A stretch of DNA of 64,000 bases, from the NCBI GenBank assembly GCA_029168955.1, contig JAPDOI010000137.1, positions 703,501 through 767,500 of the forward strand, read 5' to 3'. Positions within the stretch are counted from its first letter, which is position 1. Each line of letters starts with the position of its first letter. The translations under genes were made by a program, and so were the position numbers. Below the pieces are notes generated by a model. The model saw only the letters and a program-made list of their open reading frames with translations, ran no database searches and was not told the DNA's origin. This DNA comes from Aplectana chamaeleonis. Taxonomy: Eukaryota; Nematoda; Chromadorea; Rhabditida; Cosmocercidae. Of the stretch, positions 57,464 to 64,000 are shown piece by piece.

Positions 57464-57629
57464 GGGTGGTCTTCTTGTGGCGTTAAACAGTGAAAAGATT
57501 GGGCGGATCAGAGGGAAGGACTAGGCAGCGCTATTGGTTACCCAAGTGACGTCGACCAATAGCAGTGCCTAGCCCTTCCCTCTGATCCGCCCACCCTTCT
57601 CATTGTTTTGCGCCACAAGATTACCACCC
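57464..57629. mobile_element. 166-bp fold-back MITE with perfect 10-bp duplication
   Basis: GGGTGGTCTTCTTGTGGCG ... CGCCACAAGATTACCACCC. The arms of about 70 bp include GGGCGGATCAGAGGGAAGG and its inverse. GTACCGAGTG occurs on both sides (57,454-57,463 and 57,630-57,639). Long terminal inverted repeats with a 9-11-bp duplication are typical of Mutator-like (MULE) elements. Confidence 0.9.
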
Positions 57630-57639
57630 GTACCGAGTG

Positions 57640-59365
57640 TAGCCAACCTGTCATATAACTTTTTTTTTCAAATTTGCTTCGCGTAGTTTTGAAGATCGCC
57701 TCCTAGGATTGTGCGCATAATCGGTTTCTTGACAACGGCCCGTACGCCCTGTGCGACAACTTTTTCCTTAAAATAGATCTGAAGATTTGCATAACAAATC
57801 TACGGAACTCTCTAAGGATTCTATGTATAGAATTACGACTCTGATCTTATAATATTCAATCGATTCGTATGGAATGTTCACAGTCACGTTGGTGTAACAA
57901 AAATTGACTTCGGATCGTTGTAATCTTTTCAGTTTTTTTCCTTTTTGCTAGCATAATTTTGTGCATTAAATTTCCATCATAGCATCTCTGGTCAATTCCT
58001 GTTCCCATTATTATCGTCGTTTGTAGTCTTACATCGATTCGTTACGCTTCTCGCAACTTTCAGTCTTTGCTTCAAGAGTGTGCACTAGGCCTGTCCGAAT
58101 GAGATTGTCCGCCCACGCGGTCGTGCCGCGGTCGCGAAGGCATTCTTTGAACATGTGAATCGATAGGCAGGAATTTTAGACGAGTAGTGAATAATGTCCC
58201 AGTCATTCGTTTGCAGCCGTCAGAAGACTCGCCTGACAAAAGGCCTTCACAACGCCCCTTGGCACGCACGCCGACCGCGTCGGTGGACAGTCTCATCCGG
58301 GCATACTTGCTTCGACGTGGAACTGGTTCCTCAAAATTCATGACAATCTGGAGTTTTCCTTACCGTTCGAAATTTTAAAACAGTGGCTCAGGAGTTAAAT
58401 CGTTCGCTCAAAGATAAGTTTCGGTCGGAAATTCTTAGGCACCAGTGCCTACAAAATCTTGACGGGACTAGTTTTCACAATCCTTATGGCCGCTTCAGAG
58501 GAGTCGAAGTGCATATGTATGCGCGCCCATCATAATCATTGTTCTTCACTTTCCCTCATGGCCTAGTATTGCCTTGATTCACGTAAATCAAGCCGTGCTA
58601 CGCTTGCTTGTCCTCGATTGTCTCGTCTCGGATTTTCCCGTACGCTTTTTAGGTTGACATGCTGACGCAGTTTCGCTGCTGTGCCTTTCCTGAATCAAAC
58701 CTCTTAGCCTTTTCGCTGTTTTATTTTTAATTTACCTTTTTTTTCTACAGTATATAGACTCAGATGGCTTCAGCTCTTATGGTAGCTATTTTGCATGCAG
58801 TTTAGTTTTATGATAGTTCTGTGAATATTGAGTCCCAGTTATTTCACGTTGATTATTTTGTATTGGTTTCATATGCTCACTGTACAGTAAATATGTCGTT
58901 TTATTGGTGGATCTGCACTAATGAGGTTGAAGAGATGTTACGTTCATTTCATACATGATACCGGTTGGGATTTCAGTTCGCCTTTGTTGTGTTGGGATTT
59001 CAGTTGGCCTTTGTTATCAAATGGTTACGTATTCGCACACTGGATTTGTTGCTCCGAAACTTTCGGCGTTTATGACGCTGATTAACAGTTGTTAAGGGAT
59101 GGTTCTGCCCGAAACAACTTCCGTTTCTTTTGGAACACCTTGCGCTAGTCCGGGTTAATGCTGCCACCGCGGAGCAACTCGAATGAATGCTTGAGTAAGG
59201 ATCGACGCGATACCAATAGCTTTTCACCAATATCGTGTCGTCGCGTCACGCCGCGTTGGAAGTCTGAACCCGACCTTGGTTCCGAGGGAAGTAGTACTGT
59301 AATCAGCGTGGAGGCTATCTATTTCAACTCATGAGTAGGGCCTCGTAGATCTTTTGCTCGGGAGT
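57640..59365. other. Intergenic DNA with one fold-back element
   Basis: Apart from the inverted repeat at 58,090-58,303 nothing is recognised; no gene seen. Confidence 0.4.
58090..58303. repeat. Fold-back repeat, about 50-bp imperfect arms
   Basis: CCGAATGAGATTGTCCGCCC ... ACGCGGTCG pairs imperfectly with CGACCGCGTCGGTGGACAG...TCTCATCCGGGC. Probably a decayed MITE. Confidence 0.65.
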
Positions 59366-59368
59366 TCT

Positions 59369-59614
59369 GGGGCCGGATGCATCAACGCCTGGTTGGGGTA
59401 GGGGCAGGGCAGCCGGCATCATTGAAGATCGCAGTGCGAGGACAGTAGATCATCTAATCAATCGTGCCCCAGCTATGTTTTTCACTGCTCTATGTGCCCA
59501 AGCTCGGAGGCTGGGACAGCTGGGGCACGATTGATTTGGTGATTTACAGAATTCTTCAAGTGCGCAGACTGCCCTGCCCCCAACCCGGCCCGGCCTTATG
59601 ATGCATTCGGCCCC
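59369..59614. repeat. 246-bp nested palindromic element
   Basis: Outer arms GGGGCCGGATGCATCA ... GGGGCAGGGCAG and the inverse CTGCCCTGCCCC ... TGATGCATTCGGCCCC. Inner perfect arms AATCAATCGTGCCCCAGCT (59,456-59,474) and AGCTGGGGCACGATTGATT (59,518-59,536). It abuts the inverted LINE fragment. No target duplication found. Confidence 0.85.
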
Positions 59615-59639
59615 TGCACCTTAGGCTCCGCCCATAGCA

Positions 59640-60007
59640 GACGTCCTAGCATCGAGCCTGCCACTGACGGTGGAGACATATCGGCAGTAGCGGCTGTCAG
59701 AACAGAACAGAGACCCGAACAGGAGAGATGCACCCACCTTTGGCATCCGAAGCACTGGACGCTGGTATGTCTCCTGGTAACATCCTTGCCGCACGCGGCG
59801 CATAGGTACTTCTGAGCGGGTCCAGGATTCCTCTCCACGCCGGCCCTTTGCAGGAGAATCCGAAGGAGAGCTGCGGCCGGCCAGCACCTCTCCCATGACA
59901 AAAACCCTCTTCGTGGAGGGGATGACGTCGGTTTGCACGGAGATGATCTTCTTTCCTCCACACTGCCACGGCACGAACGTACGACATCTCGGCATTTTGT
60001 ACGCGTT
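59640..60007 (-). pseudogene. Inverted 5' part of a LINE: 2A-like motif and PHD-type finger
   Basis: On the minus strand the frame reads ...LLRILLQRAGVERNPGP followed directly by CAACGKDV...VQCFGCQRWVHLSC. GVERNPGP (59,818-59,841) matches the ribosome-skipping 2A consensus D-V/I-E-x-N-P-G-P except for Gly in place of Asp. The finger (59,719-59,802) has C-x2-C-x12-C-x2-C-x4-H-x2-C spacing, PHD-like. This order (2A-like motif, then zinc finger) is known from the N-termini of some non-LTR retrotransposon proteins. No RT follows on this strand. The segment ends in the inverted repeat at 59,990-60,040, beyond which LINE 3' sequence runs in the opposite direction. Confidence 0.65.
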
Positions 60008-60040
60008 CCTGGTTTAAGATGCAACGCGTACAAAATGCCG
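59990..60040. repeat. Perfect 18-bp inverted repeat at LINE inversion junction
   Basis: CGGCATTTTGTACGCGTT (59,990-60,007), a 15-nt spacer, then AACGCGTACAAAATGCCG (60,023-60,040). The right arm encodes part of the RVQNAAL motif of the LINE 3' fragment; the left arm is its inverted copy. Confidence 0.95.
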
Positions 60041-60632
60041 CTCTTCGCATTGCCACCGGATGTGCAAAGAGTTCCCCAGTCGAGCATCTGCATGCCGAAG
60101 CCCGTCTATTGCCTGTGAAGGAGCACTGTCAGCTGCAAGCCCAACAATTACCAAGCAATATTATTAAGGAACCAAACCACCCGCCCTGGAGAGTGCTTAA
60201 CCCGTTAGAGAGAGCCAAAGAATGCCATTTGCCGATGCTCCATGCAAAGTCAACTTGCAGAGATGGCACGATTCACAGCAAGAACGACTCCGTCTTTTGC
60301 GCGAGGAGCACACCAAGTGCGTACGGGGTCATCTTGGGAGGGCGGGGGGGAATCCTATACTAGGAGAAGTACCGCCCCCAGTCTGCGAATCCGAGACTCA
60401 ACTCGGAAGAAGGGCTAGATGCACACTGGCATCGTTGCGCTGCGGTCACTCGTCAATGCTCATGTCCTACGTCAGCAAAATCGACAGCAGCAAATCTGAT
60501 GTCTGTCCGGACTGCGGTACTGTCGGCCATGATACAGCACATTTATTTCGCTGTCCGGTGAGACCTACCACGCTGACCATAATGGATCTATGGACGAATC
60601 CACTACTGGTCGCCCAGTTTCTTCACCTATGA
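60019..60632 (+). pseudogene. 3' part of a LINE polyprotein (thumb and C-terminal zinc motif)
   Basis: The frame from 60,019 reads MQRVQNAALRIATGC...HLHAEARLLPVKEH, which is the region following the RT domain in Jockey/R1-type LINE proteins (usually LQRVQNAALRI.TG). After a frame change between about 60,150 and 60,230 a second frame continues with QRWHDSQQERLRLL...RCGHSSMLMSYV and CPDCGTVGHDTAHLFRC (60,504-60,554), the C-x2-C-x7-H-x-x-x-x-C cysteine motif common at the end of such proteins, and stops at 60,632. The RT core, endonuclease and all upstream parts are absent. Confidence 0.75.
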
Positions 60633-60639
60633 CAAAACC

Positions 60640-61500
60640 CTCGATGTGGCTGCAAAGAAGAAGAAGAAGAGCGGCTGTCACTACTATTATCAATACCATC
60701 GTTAACCCCGTGCCGTCCTTGGGCACGTTGCATGCGCCAGCCGTCGAGCGTCATACGTTAGCGTTTGAGCCGTGGCTCAGAGTTGGGCTGGCTCGTGACC
60801 GGTCGCAGCGGGGGTCGTAAAAAATTGGAAATCTTTTGAAAAAAAAATTAATTTTTGAGGGGTTCGTAAAATTTTCGGGAAAATGTGGTTTACCTCCAAA
60901 CCACTTGGAAAGGTAGAGTGAGGCAATAGTAGTAAGTCGCCTATGAATTTTAAACAGTTCAAATGAACTTTTGCACTCTTTTTAGAGGGGCTCATATTCA
61001 TCATCGAAGGCGTTGCTGACGCTTTCGAACAAAATGAATGATAAGCAAAGTGATCGAAAACAATTCACAATCAGTGATGAATGCGACGGGTGATTAAAAT
61101 CATGTGAAAAGCAACGCATTGGTACACACTCCTATTCAAATACATGTAATAGTAAAAATAATATATAAATAAGAATAATATACAGATAAATAATATGTTT
61201 CGCGAATCAACGATGAAGCACGCGAAATGAGAGTAGAGTAATTACTTAAAAATGCAGGAGAATAGAGTCGATATGGATATAAATGTGACATTTTTTTAAT
61301 CAATGCACATTTTACAAGTTGCTTATTTAAAATATACTATCCACTCTAATTCATAGCCTGGCGAGAAACCTTGGTTATAAAAATTTTTTCACCCCAGGTG
61401 GGGTCGTAAAAATTTTGGTCACCAGGGAGGTCGTAAAGTTTTGGTCAAAACGGCCTGCTCAACCAGAATTCTTGTGAGGTGATCTGATTCGGCTGCATTA
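60640..61500. other. Intergenic DNA, possible decayed hAT-like copy
   Basis: CAGAGTTGGGCTGGC at 60,778 and GGCCTGCTCAACCAG near 61,452-61,466 resemble the ends of the CAGGGTTGAG family, with GGTCGTAAA...TTTTGGTC words inside. No matching 8-bp flanks were found. No gene seen. Confidence 0.35.
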
Positions 61501-61508
61501 CGTTTTAA

Positions 61509-61990
61509 AAGGCAGTGTTCAAGATGATTTTAGTGCCCGAGTTTTTATAAAACAATGCGTTGGCCTCCAAATGTTACCAAAATTACGAAGAAACTGCGAG
61601 AAACGCATTAAAACGTCGTATTCCAGTGGCATTATTGAATAGCATAGACTAGTTGTCCGGTTGGATGAACATGTTCATGGTGGTTGTCACCGGTGAAAAA
61701 ATGGGTCAGTCGAAAATAGAGGAATATTTTATGCGAAGCAGGATTAGTTAGGGCCCTAAGGAAAGAAAGGAGCAAAAGAGAGTAGACAATTGCAAAGGAC
61801 GCGTCCACAAAAGATTTCGTTGTCACAACAAACACTTCCTGTGATACTTAGGAGGCGGGGTGATACTTAAGGATTTCGTGTACTTCTGGTGCGTTTTTCT
61901 CAATTTCTACGTCACTTTAGTTCTACCCGGGGGCCACTCAATCAATATAGCGAATAATCTCAAAATTGAAGATTATCGTGAACACTGCCT
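61509..61990. mobile_element. 482-bp TTAA-flanked MITE, family 1
   Basis: TTAA (61,505-61,508) + AAGGCAGTGTTCAAGATG ... ATTATCGTGAACACTGCCT + TTAA (61,991-61,994). No coding capacity. Confidence 0.85.
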
Positions 61991-61999
61991 TTAACTCGA

Positions 62000-62920
62000 G
62001 TGCCCCGTCTAGCTGAAAGGCTTATCAGCATTGTTACGTGCCGCTTCTGTCATTCGACGCGACCACGTGCCGCAAAAATACATAACTTTTGCCGCACTCA
62101 CGTCGTTATCGTAGCCAACAAGGTTACTGGTCCAGGTCACTGTTAGCCGTCAGTAGGGTGAAGGGGGGGGGGCTGTCGCAGTCCTCAACCAGGGCTACAC
62201 CTTGCAACGTAAAAATCTTTAGAAAAGAAATTGAGGTGGCCTCATCGAGGTCCAGGGTGGTGGTCGTTAGGTGCCCGAGGGGCTGGAAAAAGAGACATGG
62301 ATACACGAGTGAGCGTAACTGAGAAGCAGAGCACCGTCCAACAGCGTGGCGCCAAAACGCGTTCTCATTTTTTCAGGCCCTCCCTCTAAATTACCATTTG
62401 ACCACCACCCCGGGGTCCGAAATAACGGTCCATATGACCCTGATTCAAGGGCCGTCCCGAAAAACCAACCGCGCTATCTGTGAGCCTTCCGTGCATATCC
62501 TCTATAAAAAAAGCGTAATTATCACGACTCACGGCGCGAGCGGCTCGTGCGATTATGCTGCCTCGGTCTGTCATGCGCTCTCTCGCTGTCTCTAACTTCC
62601 GCTCCGTACCAGCACGCGTAGAACCCAGGACAGCCTGTACCCGCTGCGGGCCTTTTGAGCTTGTGTGCGAATCGAACCCCATCCCAGTGCGTGACGTGAG
62701 TTGGTAAGGGTTCAGCCTTTCATACGTCTCCATACCCAAGAAGGGGATACTGCTAATTCTTTGCCCAAAGTATCTTGAACGAAATTCCATTTTCCCTTTT
62801 TTTTCATTTTAACTTGTAGAAGTCCGTATTGCTTTATGGCTAGCAGTCTTAATATCTGTAGACCGAGCTTAGATTAGGCTTGCAAATATCGAGTTCGCGC
62901 TATTAACGCCTTGTCTTATT
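62000..62920. other. Intergenic DNA, dispersed repeat
   Basis: A G-run lies at about 62,164. 62,570-62,630 resembles 28,640-28,700. No gene recognised. Confidence 0.4.
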
Positions 62921-62952
62921 CCTTATCAAAATCTATGAAGATTTTGATAAGG
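62921..62952. repeat. Perfect 13-bp stem hairpin at LINE 5' edge
   Basis: CCTTATCAAAATC, 6-nt loop, GATTTTGATAAGG. It sits immediately upstream of the LINE RT fragment and may mark the insertion or truncation point. Confidence 0.85.
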
Positions 62953-62959
62953 AAATGAA

Positions 62960-64000
62960 AAAAATTTAACAATCAAATCGAGAAAAAGGCTGTGGAATCT
63001 GAAGATCGACACTCTTTCTACAGGTTCCTCAACTCGAAACTTCAAGAAAAGCCACGTGTTGGAGTACTTTATAGCCCCGATGGCGTGATTCTGAGGAAGG
63101 ATGATGAAAAAGCCGAGTTACTGGCAAGCGTTTTTGAAGAGGCCTTCTCTGAAGCTGCCGATACGTCGATACATTCTGTTCCCGGTGCATTTGCCGTTAA
63201 TAATGACTCATGTTGTTTCCACAGGGATGAAATTTTGAATGAACTTTTACGATGGCCTAACTCTGGATCTCAAACCCCTGACGACATCCCGCTTAGTTTC
63301 ATCAAAAGTGTCGCCAATGAGATATCTGGTCCCTTTTTAACACATTTTTAATCTAAGTTTTATGACGGCTGAAGTTCCTCTGAAATGGAGGCACTCATTA
63401 GTTACTCCAATAACAAAAAAGCCCCCGTTCACTAACCCGTCCAACTTCAGACCCATCAGTATTACATCTGTTTTCTCGCGTCTTTTTGAAAAATTCTCAA
63501 AAAACGGATAGTTGCGCATCTCGACGATAACCATATTATCTCCCCTCTTCAGCATGGGTTTCAGAAGGGCAAGTCCACGGTGACGGCAATGATAGAAGCG
63601 TTGAACAACTGGACAGCTCTCATCGATCAAGGAAAAAATGTGGACGTTGTTTATTTTGACTTCACCAAGGCTTTTGATAAGGTTCTCCATGATAAATTGT
63701 TGCAAAAACTTTCACTTGTTGGTATCCATCCGCGAATTGTCTCATGGATTTCGTCATTTTTGACTGATAGGACGTTTTCTGTCCGCGTCAACTCGTCCTT
63801 TTCGAGTCCGCGACCCGTTCATAGCGGAGTCCCACAAGGAGGAGTACTTTCTCCCATCCTTTTCAACATCTACACGTATGAAATCGCGAATTTGATCACT
63901 CACTTCGGCACCGGTTTCAGTGCTTTTGCTGATGATATCAAAATTTATCATGAGGTTACTTCCCCTGGGGGCTGTGAATCCTTACAACAATCAATTAATG
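62960..64000 (+). pseudogene. Non-LTR retrotransposon reverse transcriptase, 5'-truncated, frameshifted
   Basis: The coding sequence reads RHSFYRFLNSKL...DDIPLSFIKSVANE, then FRPISITSVFSRLFEKF, then HGFQKGKSTVTAMIEAL, FDFTKAFDKVLHDKLL (motif A, catalytic D), SGVPQGGVLSPILFNIY (motif B) and FADDIKIY (motif C, catalytic DD). The gene continues beyond the window. Two frame changes fall in homopolymers: the T-run at 63,346-63,349 (frame 1 to 2) and the A-run at 63,499-63,504 (back to frame 1). From there to the window end the frame is open. The endonuclease domain is missing upstream. The motifs fit the CR1/Jockey side of the LINEs; the exact clade is uncertain. It is either a young inactive copy or a copy with assembly errors in homopolymers. 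Confidence 0.88.

Overview
This window is nuclear DNA from a nematode, most likely Rhabditina (clade V); the clade is an inference. The evidence is a broken major sperm protein (MSP) gene, which is a nematode-specific family, and a split gene for a REEP1-4-type ER-shaping protein with 56-bp introns and TTTTAG/TTTTCAG acceptors. The rest is transposon-rich and gene-poor. I find one convincing intact protein-coding gene.

Layout. 1-9,060: intergenic DNA with a DDE-transposase relic (about 1,955-2,372), TTAA-flanked miniature elements, and on the minus strand a row of three tandemly duplicated 51-nt exon-like blocks (4,160-4,549). 9,064-26,614: a tandemly duplicated block. Each copy has a left flank with a perfect hairpin, a 42-bp minisatellite, a right flank with a TATA box, and a palindromic fold-back element. 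Copy 1 carries about 11.4 kb (about 270 units) of the minisatellite and copy 2 only about 1.3 kb (about 32 units). The two copies act as empty-site and filled-site controls for each other, which dates two further insertions: a 553-bp element with a 3-bp TTC duplication and a 548-bp element with a TTAA duplication. 27,000-46,620: TTAA elements (including a near-perfect inverted pair at 33,353-34,295), hAT-like elements with 8-bp target duplications, a Harbinger-like 100-bp element, a tRNA-derived SINE-like piece and a TA-flanked element.

46,920-55,859: a six-exon REEP1-4 gene on the plus strand (232 codons). Its first intron is 5.3 kb, starts with GC rather than GT, and hosts an MSP pseudogene, two small hAT elements and a MITE. 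55,860-64,000: more fold-back elements (one with a perfect 10-bp target duplication), a LINE relic whose 5' part is inverted against its 3' part across an 18-bp inverted repeat, and at the right edge the reverse transcriptase of a second LINE with two homopolymer frameshifts.

Most long open frames in 9.5-25.3 kb are artefacts of a repeat unit of exactly 14 codons without stops. They should not be annotated as proteins.
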